A program made the translations under genes and the position numbers. Below the pieces are notes generated by a model. The model saw nothing but the letters and a program-made list of their open reading frames with translations. It did no database searches and had not been told where the DNA came from. From Gammaproteobacteria bacterium (GTDB lineage: Bacteria > Pseudomonadota > Gammaproteobacteria > Steroidobacterales > Woeseiaceae), in assembly GCA_029863125.1 (NCBI GenBank), contig JAOTWB010000008.1, forward strand, positions 20,564 to 84,563: a stretch of DNA of 64,000 nucleotides, written 5' to 3'. The stretch's first letter is position 1, and every line of letters begins with the position of its first letter. Shown here in pieces: positions 8,684-18,077 of this stretch.

Positions 8684-10939
8684 ATGACAAAGATTAGAAA
8701 TGGTTTTGCCGCAGCCCTGCTCGCCTTCTGCCTGGCAATACCGGTTCTTGCGGACGATGCGCCGCCCCGGGTTACCGAAGCATTCCGGTATGTCGTGACG
8801 GACACGGGTAATGCACTGGAGATTGACTGGGCCATAGACGAATGTTGCTACCTGTACCGCGACAAGCTCGCCTTCGAGAGCGGCGACGCCGCGATCGTTT
8901 TGGGCGACATCCAGCTGCCCGCAGGCCTGCCGCACGAAGACGAGTTTTTTGGCAAGCAGCAGGTCTACCGCGATCGGTTTTTCGTCACGATTCCCTACAC
9001 GGTAAGCGGCACCCGTCCGCAGACGGCGGAACTCATCATCAAGAGCCAGGGCTGCAATGACGTCATCGGGATATGCTATCCGCCGCAAACCTGGACTGAT
9101 GAGGTCAAGCTGCGAAAGATCTCCGGCAGCGCGCCGAAACTACAGCTCGGGCAATTCGGCGGTACGCCCGATATCAACAGCGAGTTTCCACCGGTCGATG
9201 AAGTTTTTTTCCCCGACATATTCCCGGTCGACGGCAACACCGTAGAAGTCGGAATACGCATAGTTCCAGGCTTCTACCTTTACAAGGACAAGATCTCGGT
9301 TCGCTCGCTGAGCGACGATGCCAAGGCCGGCCGTCTCGATTTGCCCGAGGGCAAGATGAAAGTCGACGAGTACTTCGGCGAAATGGAGGTCTACTTCGAC
9401 AGCATTCTGGCACGGCTGGCGATAGCGCGAGCGACGCCCGAGGCCATGGATCTGGAACTTGAGCTCAACTATCAGGGTTGTGCGGAAGGCGGCCTTTGTT
9501 ACATGCCGCAAACCCGCGTCATTGCAGTAAGCCTGCCCGAAGCAGCCACGGTTTCGGACCTGTCCGCATTGCCGTCCGATACCGTGCCAGTCAGCGAACA
9601 GGCACGGCTTGCCCGGATCATTACCGGTTCCAGCATCTGGGTCACGATAGGCCTGTTTTTTCTGGCCGGACTGGGCCTTGCTTTCACGCCGTGCGTGCTG
9701 CCCATGGTGCCCATATTGTCGGGCATCATCGCCGGCGAAGGCGACAAGGTCACACCTATGCGGGGCTTCACGCTCGCCCTCAGTTACGTCCTCGGCATGG
9801 CACTCGTTTATACCGGCGCGGGCATCGTTGCCGCTGCCGCCGGCATGCAGCTACAGGCCACGTTCAATCAACCCTGGATACTCATTCTGTTTGCCGGCCT
9901 GTTTGTAGTCCTCGCACTCGGCATGTTCGGAGCATACGAACTGCAGATGCCGAGCAACATCCAGGGAAAACTGTCGACCGTCAGCGGCAAACAAGAAAGC
10001 GGTACGATGATCGGCGCATTTATTATGGGCGCGTTGTCCGCTCTCATCGTCACAGCCTGTGTCGCACCGGCGCTCATTGCTGCCTTGACCGTCATGGCAC
10101 AGACTGGAGACATGCTGCGTAGTGGCACGGCGCTGTTTGCCATGAGTCTCGGCATGGGCGCCCCGCTACTGCTGATGGGGGCCGCGCAGGGCAAGCTGTT
10201 GCCGAAAGCCGGGCCGTGGATGGTGGCCGTGCGCAATGCTTTTGGCTTCATGATGCTGGGCCTTGCGATCTGGATGCTGTCCAGAATTCTGCCCGGCAAC
10301 GTGACGATGTTCCTCTGGGCCGTGCTGGTATTCATGGCCGGTGTGTTCATGGGCGGCCTGACGACGCTGACAAGCGATTCCGCTGTCGCGCAGAAACTCG
10401 GCAAGGGATTCGGATTCCTCGCCATTGTTTACGGCATTATCCTGTTGCTGGGCTCGCTGGCCGGCGGCAGCAATCCGCTGCGGCCGCTCGCGACCATCAG
10501 CCTCGGTGATGGAATATTGGTATCTGAAGCAGAGCACGCGCTGCCCTTCCAGCGAATCAAGACCGTCGATGATCTGGATCGGGAACTGGCGAACGCGACA
10601 CGCCAGGGCAAGTCCGCGTTTCTGGATTTTTATGCGGACTGGTGTGTATCCTGCAAAGAGATGGAGGCGTACACGTTCACGGACGGCGACGTACAGGCGG
10701 CTCTCTCGAACACGGTCTGGCTGCAGGCGGACGTCACTGCCAACGACGAGGCCGATCAGGCGCTGCTCGATCGCTTTGGCGTATTCGGACCGCCGACCAT
10801 TATTTTCTTCGGCACGGATGGCCAGCAACGCCACGGCTATGAAGTCGTGGGCTATATGAAAGCTCCTGACTTTGCCGAGCACGTGCGCCGAGCATTCAGT
10901 GAGACTGAATCGATAAGCGTACAAACCGAGCAACAATAG
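8684..10939 (+). CDS. dsbD: Thiol:disulfide interchange protein DsbD with duplicated alpha domain
   Basis: DsbD carries reducing power from cytoplasmic thioredoxin across the inner membrane to periplasmic thiol proteins. At 751 residues it is much longer than the usual ~570-600. After the signal peptide (1-23) there are two DsbD-alpha-like domains in tandem. The first (about 28-145) has QGCNDVIGICYPPQT, with Cys124 and Cys131; the second (about 170-285) has QGCAEGGLCYMPQT, with Cys266 and Cys272. The membrane domain (about 318-595) has the paired redox Cys337 (AFTPCVLP) and Cys459 (VTACVAP). The C-terminal thioredoxin domain carries WCVSC (654/657). The first copy also has an extra Cys54-Cys55 pair. 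A TlpA-like thioredoxin gene follows after 10 bases. Confidence 0.95.
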   Translation: MTKIRNGFAAALLAFCLAIPVLADDAPPRVTEAFRYVVTDTGNALEIDWAIDECCYLYRDKLAFESGDAAIVLGDIQLPAGLPHEDEFFGKQQVYRDRFFVTIPYTVSGTRPQTAELIIKSQGCNDVIGICYPPQTWTDEVKLRKISGSAPKLQLGQFGGTPDINSEFPPVDEVFFPDIFPVDGNTVEVGIRIVPGFYLYKDKISVRSLSDDAKAGRLDLPEGKMKVDEYFGEMEVYFDSILARLAIARATPEAMDLELELNYQGCAEGGLCYMPQTRVIAVSLPEAATVSDLSALPSDTVPVSEQARLARIITGSSIWVTIGLFFLAGLGLAFTPCVLPMVPILSGIIAGEGDKVTPMRGFTLALSYVLGMALVYTGAGIVAAAAGMQLQATFNQPWILILFAGLFVVLALGMFGAYELQMPSNIQGKLSTVSGKQESGTMIGAFIMGALSALIVTACVAPALIAALTVMAQTGDMLRSGTALFAMSLGMGAPLLLMGAAQGKLLPKAGPWMVAVRNAFGFMMLGLAIWMLSRILPGNVTMFLWAVLVFMAGVFMGGLTTLTSDSAVAQKLGKGFGFLAIVYGIILLLGSLAGGSNPLRPLATISLGDGILVSEAEHALPFQRIKTVDDLDRELANATRQGKSAFLDFYADWCVSCKEMEAYTFTDGDVQAALSNTVWLQADVTANDEADQALLDRFGVFGPPTIIFFGTDGQQRHGYEVVGYMKAPDFAEHVRRAFSETESISVQTEQQ

Positions 10940-10949
10940 AAGGCTAAAC

Positions 10950-11567
10950 GTGTCCCGAGTAATGTTGATCTTCGCGACCGCACTGGTTGCGCTTCTGGCC
11001 GGCGCATTGTTTTATGCGGCCCGGTTTCCCGCCACCGCCCCACCGCAGCAGGCACACACGGCCGCGCCGGCCGCCATGCCGACGACACTCGAGGTCATGA
11101 CTCACCCGGCATTCACTTTGCCCGACATCGACGGCAAACAGCGCGAGTTCTCGGAATGGCAGGGCAAGAACCGCCTCCTTAATTTCTGGGCCACGTGGTG
11201 TGCGCCCTGCCGGCGCGAGATTCCGTTGTTGAAAAATTTCCAGGATCAGCAGGCCGGCAACGGCTTCCAGGTTATCGGCATTGCCGTTGACTATCCGGAA
11301 GCGGTGGTAGCCTACGATGAGTCGGCGGACTTTAATTACCCTGTGCTGGTCGGCGAACAGGATGCGATGGCGGTCGCCGAATCCTCCGGCATCGAATTTA
11401 TCGGCATGCCCTTCACGATGTTCGTCGACTCCGCGGGCGAATACCTGGGCGCCTACATCGGAGAGCTGCACCAGGAACATCTCGACGAACTCGTCGAGAT
11501 CATGACCAGCCTGGAACGCGGCGAGATCAAAAAGGACGAAGCCAGAGCCAGACTCGACGCGCTCTGA
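10950..11567 (+). CDS. TlpA-family membrane-anchored thioredoxin-like reductase
   Basis: This 205-residue protein has an uncleaved N-terminal anchor (about 5-25), an Ala/Pro linker and a redoxin domain starting near residue 54 (FTLPDIDGKQREFSEWQGK). The active site is WATWCAPCRRE (Cys84, Cys87), and the cis-Pro loop GMPFTMFVD is intact. It probably reduces periplasmic disulfides, for example in cytochrome-c maturation or secreted enzymes, with DsbD upstream as the natural electron donor. GTG 10950 is the assumed start; ATG 10962 is an alternative. Confidence 0.9.
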   Translation: MSRVMLIFATALVALLAGALFYAARFPATAPPQQAHTAAPAAMPTTLEVMTHPAFTLPDIDGKQREFSEWQGKNRLLNFWATWCAPCRREIPLLKNFQDQQAGNGFQVIGIAVDYPEAVVAYDESADFNYPVLVGEQDAMAVAESSGIEFIGMPFTMFVDSAGEYLGAYIGELHQEHLDELVEIMTSLERGEIKKDEARARLDAL

Positions 11568-11677
11568 GACGCTCCGGGTGACCCCGCAACCGTGTCCACA
11601 GCAAAACTTGCCCTAATGTCTTAAAAAAGGGTTACTATTGCGGCCATCTTCGGCTATCTCGCTGAGAAACTCGGCCC

Positions 11678-11966
11678 ATGTTCGTATTCTTGCTGATCAA
11701 CGGCGCCAACCTGAATCTGCTCAGGTCGCGCGAGCCACAGGTAGACGGCGTAACGCGCCTCGAGGACATCGAAGCGCGATGCTTTTCTCGCGGTCGGGAT
11801 TACCTCTGTCGAAATACACCTGAGCGATACGTTTGCGCGGGAGGAATTCAGGCCAAACAGTTACTTCAGTGATATGGCGAGAAGTTGCCTGTTCGGGTTT
11901 GGGGCATACGGCTACGAACTGGCGCTGCAGGCTGCCAGTCATTTCGTTGCCAGTACCGGGGACTAA
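11678..11966 (+). pseudogene. aroQ: aroQ (type II 3-dehydroquinate dehydratase) remnant with internal deletion
   Basis: The first ~35 codons (11678-11780) encode MFVFLLINGANLNLLRSREP...LEDIEAR, the N-terminus of type II dehydroquinase. From about 11775 a different frame encodes RDAFLAVGITSVEIHLSD, then AREEFRPNSYFSD and CLFGFGAYGYELALQAA, ending at TAA 11964: the C-terminal third of the same enzyme. Roughly 50 central codons are missing and the join changes frame, so no functional enzyme can be made. The join sits on GCGCGA, shared by both sides. The catalytic Tyr of REPxxYG is also replaced (REPQVDG) and NGPNLNLLG reads NGANLNLLR, so decay extends beyond the deletion. The position immediately before accB is the classical aroQ-accB-accC place. 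Confidence 0.93.
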
Positions 11967-11969
11967 GCG

Positions 11970-12431
11970 ATGGACATTAGAAAAGTAAAAAAACTGATCG
12001 AGCTACTGGACGAGTCCGGTATCGCCGAGATCGAAATAACCGAGGGAGAAGAATCGGTAAGAATCAGCCGTTACTCACAGCACGCGCCCATCGCGGCACC
12101 TGCCGCCGCGGCCGCTGCACCGCCCGCAGCGCCTGTTGTCACAAAGCTCCAGGCCGTCGCGCCGCCCGAAGTTGAGGAGGACGGGTACGCAGTGACCTCG
12201 CCGATGGTCGGTACGTACTATGCGGCATCCTCGCCGGGCGCAGCGCCGTACGTCCAGGTCGGTGACCGCGTCAACGAGGGCGATACGCTTTGCATCATCG
12301 AGGCGATGAAGATGATGAACCAGATAGAATCCGACGTGTCCGGCGTAATCAAGTCGATTCGTATTCAGAATGGTGAGCCGGTCGAATTCGGCCAGACGTT
12401 GTTCGTTATCGACCAGCGCCACGGCGACTAG
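11970..12431 (+). CDS. accB: Acetyl-CoA carboxylase biotin carboxyl carrier protein
   Basis: This 153-residue carrier swings biotin between AccC and the carboxyltransferase in the first committed step of fatty-acid synthesis. An N-terminal helix-rich segment ([17 protein letters not shown]) is followed by an Ala/Pro linker (about 40-65) and the biotinyl domain (about 75-150). EAMKMMNQI carries the biotinylated Lys114. It starts 4 bases after the aroQ remnant's final stop, so it may rely on transcription through the old aroQ leader. Confidence 0.98.
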   Translation: MDIRKVKKLIELLDESGIAEIEITEGEESVRISRYSQHAPIAAPAAAAAAPPAAPVVTKLQAVAPPEVEEDGYAVTSPMVGTYYAASSPGAAPYVQVGDRVNEGDTLCIIEAMKMMNQIESDVSGVIKSIRIQNGEPVEFGQTLFVIDQRHGD

Positions 12432-12445
12432 CGGGTCGCGCCAAC

Positions 12446-13789
12446 ATGCTGGACAAGATAGTCATAGCCAACAGGGGCGAAATTGCGCTACGCATTCTCC
12501 GGGCCTGCCGCGAGATCGGCATAAAGACGGTTGCCGTGCATTCCACCGCGGACAACAACCTGAAGCACGTCTTACTCGCTGATGAAACGGTTTGTATCGG
12601 CCCTCCCCCATCCAGCGAGAGCTATCTCAACATGCCCGCTATCATCAGTGCGGCCGAGGTAACTGACGCAACCGGCATTCATCCGGGCTACGGTTTTCTC
12701 TCCGAAAACGCCGACTTTGCGGAACGCGTCGAGTCGAGCGGCTTCACTTTCATCGGGCCAAAAGCCGATTCGATCCGCCTGATGGGCGACAAAGTCTCCG
12801 CCATCAAGGCAATGCAGGCGGCGGGCGTGCCCTGTGTTCCCGGTTCAGACGGTCCGCTCGGCGACGATCCCGATGAGAACATCCGTCTGGCTCGCGAGAT
12901 CGGCTATCCGATCATCATCAAGGCATCCGGCGGCGGTGGTGGGCGCGGCATGCGCGTGGTGCATGCCGAGGCGTCACTGACGGCAGCGATCACGGTGACC
13001 AGGGCCGAAGCACGCGCGGCTTTCAGCAACGAGGTGGTCTACATGGAAAAATACCTTGAAGCCCCTCGGCATGTCGAGATCCAGGTACTTGCCGATACGC
13101 ACGGCAATGCTATTCACCTGGGCGAACGCGATTGCTCGATGCAGCGGCGCCACCAGAAAGTCATCGAGGAAGCGCCGGCACCGGGCATCAGCGAAGAACA
13201 GCGCACGCGCATTGGCGAACGCTGCGTGAAGGCCTGTAAGGAAATAGGTTACCGCAGCGCCGGGACCTTCGAATTTCTCTACGAGAACGGCGAGTTCTAC
13301 TTCATCGAGATGAATACGCGCCTGCAGGTCGAGCATCCGGTAACCGAGATGATCACGGGCGTCGACATCGTGCGTGAGCAGCTGCGCGTCGCCAGCGGTC
13401 TGCCGCTGCAGTTCACACAGGACGACATCAGGATCCAGGGGCATGCCATAGAGTGTCGCATCAATGCCGAAGATCCCAAGAATTTCATGCCTTCGCCCGG
13501 ACTGGTGACGCTGTGGCATGCACCGGGCGGGCCGGGAATACGCGTCGAGAGTCATCTTTACAGCGGCTACAAAGTGCCGCCTTACTATGACTCGATGATC
13601 GGCAAACTGATTGCCCACGGCGCAAGCCGCGAGGCTGCGTTCGCGCGTATGCGAAGCGCCTTGAGCGAAATCGTCATCGAAGGCATCAGGACAAACATCC
13701 CCCTGCACCAGGAGATCTTCCAGCACGCCGCATTCCAGGCCGGTGGCACTGATATTCATTACCTCGAGAAACGTCTCGGCCTGGTTTGA
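12446..13789 (+). CDS. accC: Acetyl-CoA carboxylase biotin carboxylase subunit
   Basis: This 447-residue ATP-grasp enzyme carboxylates biotin on AccB using bicarbonate and [23 protein letters not shown] opens the protein; the glycine-rich ATP loop [12 protein letters not shown] (about residue 159), the [19 protein letters not shown] segment and the [15 protein letters not shown] active-site region are all intact. Length is standard. It lies 14 bases after accB. Its TGA overlaps a possible TTG start of prmA. Confidence 0.98.
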   Translation: MLDKIVIANRGEIALRILRACREIGIKTVAVHSTADNNLKHVLLADETVCIGPPPSSESYLNMPAIISAAEVTDATGIHPGYGFLSENADFAERVESSGFTFIGPKADSIRLMGDKVSAIKAMQAAGVPCVPGSDGPLGDDPDENIRLAREIGYPIIIKASGGGGGRGMRVVHAEASLTAAITVTRAEARAAFSNEVVYMEKYLEAPRHVEIQVLADTHGNAIHLGERDCSMQRRHQKVIEEAPAPGISEEQRTRIGERCVKACKEIGYRSAGTFEFLYENGEFYFIEMNTRLQVEHPVTEMITGVDIVREQLRVASGLPLQFTQDDIRIQGHAIECRINAEDPKNFMPSPGLVTLWHAPGGPGIRVESHLYSGYKVPPYYDSMIGKLIAHGASREAAFARMRSALSEIVIEGIRTNIPLHQEIFQHAAFQAGGTDIHYLEKRLGLV

Positions 13790-13806
13790 TCGGGAGCAGC
13801 CCACCG

Positions 13807-14697
13807 GTGGAATGGCAGCAGTTTGTCATGAACCTCGACACACTGGACCCGGCCATCGTTGAGGAAATTTTCACACGGCACAATGCCTGGTCGGTAACCC
13901 TCAGCGACGCCGGCAACAGCCCTGTTCTGGAGCCGGGTCCGGGCGAGACTCCGCTTTGGGCAGAGACCCGCATCACGGGCCTGTTCTCGGCAGACGCCGA
14001 TCTTGGGAAGCTGGAAGCCGAACTGCTGCAGGAGCTCCAGCTCACGCACCTGCCCCCGTACCGCATCGACAAACTCGCAGATCGCGCCTGGGAACGCGAG
14101 TGGCTCACCGGCTTCGGGCCGATGAAATTCGGCGAACGGCTCTGGATCTGCCCGGGCACCAGCGAAGTCGAACAGCAGGATGCCGTGATCGTTCGGCTCG
14201 ATCCCGGGCTCGCTTTCGGGACAGGTACTCACGCGACCACCGCCCTTTGCCTCGAGTGGCTGGACGGACTGTCATTAGGCGGCAAGATGCTGCTGGACTA
14301 TGGCTGCGGCTCGGGGGTCCTCGCGATCGCCGCCATCAGGCTGGGGTGCCGCGAGACGGCGGCAATGGATATCGACCCACAGGCCCTCATTGCGACAGCT
14401 CAAAATGCCGAGCGCAATGCGGTCGCAGGACGCGTGCGTGTTTACGGCAGCGAGGCTGACATCGAAGGCGTTTTCGACGTCGTGGTCGCCAATATTCTTG
14501 CCGGACCACTTGTCCAGTTTGCCGAATCCATCACATCAACGCTTGCAGGCGACGGTATGCTTGCACTATCGGGCGTATTATGTGAACAAGCCGCCTCCGT
14601 CATGGCCGCATACGAGCCCTGGATCGAGTTCGATGAAACCGTATGCCGGGAGCAGGATGGTCAGACGTGGTCGCGGCTCACAGGAACGAGGAGATAG
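13807..14697 (+). CDS. prmA: Ribosomal protein L11 methyltransferase
   Basis: This SAM-dependent enzyme trimethylates ribosomal protein L11. The N-terminal L11-binding domain (to about residue 110) includes FGERLWICP; the Rossmann methyltransferase domain has the DPGLAFGTGTHATT signature, the LDYGCGSGVLAIAA SAM loop and VVANILAGPL with the catalytic NILAGP. GTG 13807 is chosen because the following VEWQQFVMNLDT aligns with the usual N-terminus and GGGAG lies upstream at 13791-13795. A TTG at 13786 would overlap accC by 4 bases and cannot be excluded. The accC-prmA order is widely conserved. Confidence 0.95.
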   Translation: MEWQQFVMNLDTLDPAIVEEIFTRHNAWSVTLSDAGNSPVLEPGPGETPLWAETRITGLFSADADLGKLEAELLQELQLTHLPPYRIDKLADRAWEREWLTGFGPMKFGERLWICPGTSEVEQQDAVIVRLDPGLAFGTGTHATTALCLEWLDGLSLGGKMLLDYGCGSGVLAIAAIRLGCRETAAMDIDPQALIATAQNAERNAVAGRVRVYGSEADIEGVFDVVVANILAGPLVQFAESITSTLAGDGMLALSGVLCEQAASVMAAYEPWIEFDETVCREQDGQTWSRLTGTRR

Positions 14698-14706
14698 GGC
14701 CAGGCA

Positions 14707-16713
14707 ATGTATACGCAATGCCCTGAATGCAGCACCGGATTTCGCGTAACGGCGGAGGTCTTGAAGCAGGCCTCCGGCAAAGTGCGCTGTGGCGGCTGCG
14801 GCAACCCGTTCAACGCGCTCGAATACCTGTCTGAAAGTATGCCGGAACAGCCCGCAGCGAAGGAACCCGAGGCACCGCTTCCGGAACTGCGGCCGGAACC
14901 GCTACAAGCGAGCGGGGGCGTCCCGCGGTCCATTTCCGCCGAACAGAGTGCAGCGCTGCTGAAGACGCTCGACCAGCTCGCGGGCTCTGATATTCGCATC
15001 GAGGATACCGGTGTCGAATGGCGCGTACTGGATGAGGATGCGGTGTCTGATTCGGTGATCGACGAACTGCTCGACGAGTCGCCAACGCCCATCGACCAAT
15101 TTCTGACAAAAACACCAACCAGCGTCGAGGCGGGCGAAATCTTCGACGAATCTGCAAACGCACTGGCGCAAACCCCGGTCGAAGAACTGCGTTTCGACGA
15201 CGACACTCCCTTGCCCGACGACTTCGATCTGGAAGATGAGTCATCGTATCTGTCGAAAACGGCTGATGCCGAAGATTCTTCGCCTGACGACGAAGACAAT
15301 GCACGCAATGAATCAGGCGACTCACGGATCGACGTCACGCTGGGCGAACCGCATGAATGGGCCGACATTCTCGGCGAAGTCGACCAGCCCGCCGACCCCG
15401 ATGCTGCCGGACCTCTTTACGCTTCACGCGATGCCGGGCCGGCGCCGACTCAAGCTGGTGAATCCGTCCCGGATGTGGATACGCAGTTCGCGCTTCAGGC
15501 TGAAGCCATGGGCATAGACCTGAGCGGCATACACGCCGCGCCTGGAGACGCGACACCCGACGTCGACGACGAAGCGGAGGTAGTGCTGCAAAACGAGGCT
15601 GACGATGAGCCGAACATCGAGATCGAGCCTGAGACCGAATCAGAATCCGGAGACGCTGTGGTTCGACAAGATCTCCTCGAGGAGGGCGAAGACCAGGCCC
15701 CGCTCGAATTCGGTTCCGTCGATACAGCCATGGCGCAGCTCGAAGAGGAATCGGATGTCTTCGACAAGGAATTCTTCGACGGTGCGGAAGCGCTCGAGCT
15801 GCAGGACGACGCGCCGGACACCGAGGTCGGCGAAGGAACGCCCCGTCGGCCGGAGAGCGAAGAAAGCCACCACGTCGTTCCGCCACCAACCGAACAAGAA
15901 CAAACTCTCAACATGATGATCGACCAGGATCTTCTCAATTTTGCGGTAGAAGACAAAGACGGTTTCGCCTCGACGATCGTCATCCCCGAGAAAGAGGCGG
16001 AAGACAAAGCCGCTGCTGAAAAAGAATCGCATTTGGCGGATGACGACGCCTCGGCAGGCTTCGAGACAATCATCATGGAAGGCGACACGATCCGCTCCGC
16101 CATCGACACAGGGAAGCACGCAGCAGACGTTGCGGCCGCGGCGGCCCTCGCGAGGCAGGCAAAAGTCGAACTGGACGATCAGAGCGCGGCGCCACCACGA
16201 GAGCGACGCCGGGGCATGATGGCGGCGGCTGTTGCGCTTGGTTTACTTCTTGTCGTGCAGGTCGTCCACCAGTCGCGCGAGGCGCTCGCGACGATTCCAG
16301 CATTCAATAACGTCGTCGGTCCGGTTTATCGTGCTATCGGAAAACCACTGTCGCCCGCGTGGGACGTAACGGGCTGGCGTTTCGAGGCCACCCAGGATGT
16401 CGTCGATGAAATGGACGATCGGCTGAGCATCTACTCGCGTATTGGCAACAAATCCGAGGATTCCTTGCCGTACCCGTTAATCAACGTAGCGCTCATCGAT
16501 CGTTACGAGGAGGCGGTCGGCAATAAGACGCTTGATCCGGCTGAATACCTGAACAACGGCCTGGACCCGAGCACTCCCGTAGCGCCGGGCGATACGTTTA
16601 ACGCGGTAATTTCCATCGAGTCGCCGGCGAAAGACGCAACCGGGTACCGGCTCAAGGCCTGCTACCGTCAGTCCGCCGGAGAGCTGCGCTGCAGTAACCC
16701 GGACTTCAGGTAA
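14707..16713 (+). CDS. Zinc-ribbon / DUF3426 membrane protein with long acidic middle
   Basis: The 668-residue protein has three parts. Residues 1-35 are an MJ0042-type zinc ribbon (CPECSTGFRV...VRCGGCG, four Cys). Residues about 45-495 form a low-complexity, strongly Asp/Glu-rich region. Then a basic stretch (PPRERRRG, about 497), one transmembrane helix (MMAAAVALGLLLVVQVVHQ) and a C-terminal DUF3426 domain (about 525-668), a likely periplasmic beta domain ending with paired Cys. The family is recurrently found between prmA and dusB in gammaproteobacteria, where it is much shorter as I recall; the acidic expansion here is large. Function unknown. Confidence 0.88.
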   Translation: MYTQCPECSTGFRVTAEVLKQASGKVRCGGCGNPFNALEYLSESMPEQPAAKEPEAPLPELRPEPLQASGGVPRSISAEQSAALLKTLDQLAGSDIRIEDTGVEWRVLDEDAVSDSVIDELLDESPTPIDQFLTKTPTSVEAGEIFDESANALAQTPVEELRFDDDTPLPDDFDLEDESSYLSKTADAEDSSPDDEDNARNESGDSRIDVTLGEPHEWADILGEVDQPADPDAAGPLYASRDAGPAPTQAGESVPDVDTQFALQAEAMGIDLSGIHAAPGDATPDVDDEAEVVLQNEADDEPNIEIEPETESESGDAVVRQDLLEEGEDQAPLEFGSVDTAMAQLEEESDVFDKEFFDGAEALELQDDAPDTEVGEGTPRRPESEESHHVVPPPTEQEQTLNMMIDQDLLNFAVEDKDGFASTIVIPEKEAEDKAAAEKESHLADDDASAGFETIIMEGDTIRSAIDTGKHAADVAAAAALARQAKVELDDQSAAPPRERRRGMMAAAVALGLLLVVQVVHQSREALATIPAFNNVVGPVYRAIGKPLSPAWDVTGWRFEATQDVVDEMDDRLSIYSRIGNKSEDSLPYPLINVALIDRYEEAVGNKTLDPAEYLNNGLDPSTPVAPGDTFNAVISIESPAKDATGYRLKACYRQSAGELRCSNPDFR

Positions 16714-16770
16714 GGGACCGGACGCGGGCCCGTTTCCTGCAGATAGCGCCTTCCTGCAGTAGAATGCGGC

Positions 16771-17754
16771 ATGCCCGCCGTCGACCTGAAGCCGCTGCAA
16801 ATCGGCCCGTACACGCTATCCAGCCCGTTTGTGCTTGCGCCCATGGCCGGAGTCACGGACGCGCCGTTTCGGCGTCTCTGCCGCCAGTTTGGCGCCGGCA
16901 TGACCACCACCGAGATGACGACCGCTGACACCAGTCTCTGGCAGACGCCCAAATCACGCCATCGGCTTGACCTCGATCTCGACGCAGAACCGGTCACCGT
17001 GCAAATCGCGGGCTCCGACCCGCAGCAATTGGCTCTCGCCGCCCAGGCCTGCGTCGACCGGGGCGCTCAAATCATCGACATCAATATGGGTTGTCCGGCG
17101 AAGAAAGTCTGCAGGAAACTCGCGGGCTCAGCGCTGCTTAGAGACGAAAAGCTGGTGGCGTCCATTCTGGGTGCTGTTGTCCGTGCGGTCAGCGTGCCCG
17201 TTACGCTCAAATGCAGGACGGGCTGGAACACCGAGCACCGCAATGCCATCGACATTGCGCGGCTCGCCGAGGACGCCGGGATCCAGGCACTCGCCATTCA
17301 CGGTCGAACGCGCGCGTGCAGGTACAGCGGTGAGGCCGAATACGAGACGATCGCCGCGGTCAAGCGAGCTGTAAAAATACCGGTTATAGCAAACGGAGAT
17401 ATAACGACTTTAGAGAAGTCGCTCGAAGTACTGCGTGTAACTAATGCAGATGGCCTTATGATTGGACGCGGCGCCCAGGGACGCCCTTGGATCTTTCGCG
17501 AACTTGGACGTCTTCTAAATTCGACTGAGGAAAATACGCAGCTAGAAAAAACTGAATTGCGTGATATTATGCTCGGCCACTTGAACGATCTTCACCGGTT
17601 TTATGGGGATCCAACCGGAGTTCGAGTGGCTCGCAAGCACCTGACCTGGTACTGCAACAGCCTGGACGACGCCGACGCTTTTCGTCATCAGGTGGTTCGC
17701 GTCGAGCGTGCTTCAGAACAAATCAGTTTGACAAAAGAATTCTTCAGGATTTAA
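16771..17754 (+). CDS. dusB: tRNA-dihydrouridine synthase B
   Basis: This 327-residue FMN-dependent reductase makes dihydrouridine in the tRNA D-loop. It has the TIM-barrel signature LAPMAGVTDAPFRRLCR, the INMGCPAKKVCRK active-site loop with the catalytic Cys, and VTLKCRTGW, IHGRTR and NGDI for FMN binding. fis follows after 5 bases, the classical dusB-fis operon. Codon use changes inside the gene: between about 17370 and 17600 there are several ATA, TTA and GGA codons that are rare in neighbouring genes, although the protein stays normal. Confidence 0.97.
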   Translation: MPAVDLKPLQIGPYTLSSPFVLAPMAGVTDAPFRRLCRQFGAGMTTTEMTTADTSLWQTPKSRHRLDLDLDAEPVTVQIAGSDPQQLALAAQACVDRGAQIIDINMGCPAKKVCRKLAGSALLRDEKLVASILGAVVRAVSVPVTLKCRTGWNTEHRNAIDIARLAEDAGIQALAIHGRTRACRYSGEAEYETIAAVKRAVKIPVIANGDITTLEKSLEVLRVTNADGLMIGRGAQGRPWIFRELGRLLNSTEENTQLEKTELRDIMLGHLNDLHRFYGDPTGVRVARKHLTWYCNSLDDADAFRHQVVRVERASEQISLTKEFFRI

Positions 17755-17759
17755 TCAAC

Positions 17760-18038
17760 GTGGCTCAAGAAAAGCATAAGAAGAAGGACCTCCGGTCCAG
17801 GAAAAGCAAGAAACCTCTCTGCAAACACACGGAAGATGCGCTCGATCAATACTTTACGACCCTGAACGGTGATCGGCCGGGTGACCTGTACGACCTGGTC
17901 ATTGGCGAGGTTGAACGGCCCTTGTTCAAAGCCGTCATGGATTACACGCAAGGCAACCAGAGCCAGGCCGCCGGTATACTCGGCATCAATCGCGGTACCT
18001 TGCGAAAGAAACTCAGGACTTACTTGCTCATAAAATAG
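17760..18038 (+). CDS. fis: Nucleoid-associated regulator Fis
   Basis: The 92-residue Fis protein bends DNA and activates stable-RNA and other promoters. The C-terminal HTH (QGNQSQAAGILGINRGTLRKKLRTY, about residues 64-90) is close to the enterobacterial one. The N-terminus is strongly basic (HKKKDLRSRKSKK) rather than the usual beta-hairpin arm. The start is GTG 17760, directly behind dusB; co-transcription with dusB is expected. Presence of fis supports gammaproteobacterial origin. Confidence 0.95.
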   Translation: MAQEKHKKKDLRSRKSKKPLCKHTEDALDQYFTTLNGDRPGDLYDLVIGEVERPLFKAVMDYTQGNQSQAAGILGINRGTLRKKLRTYLLIK

Positions 18039-18077
18039 AAGCTGCATCGGTATCCCTTTTTCTTTTCAGGTGCACCC

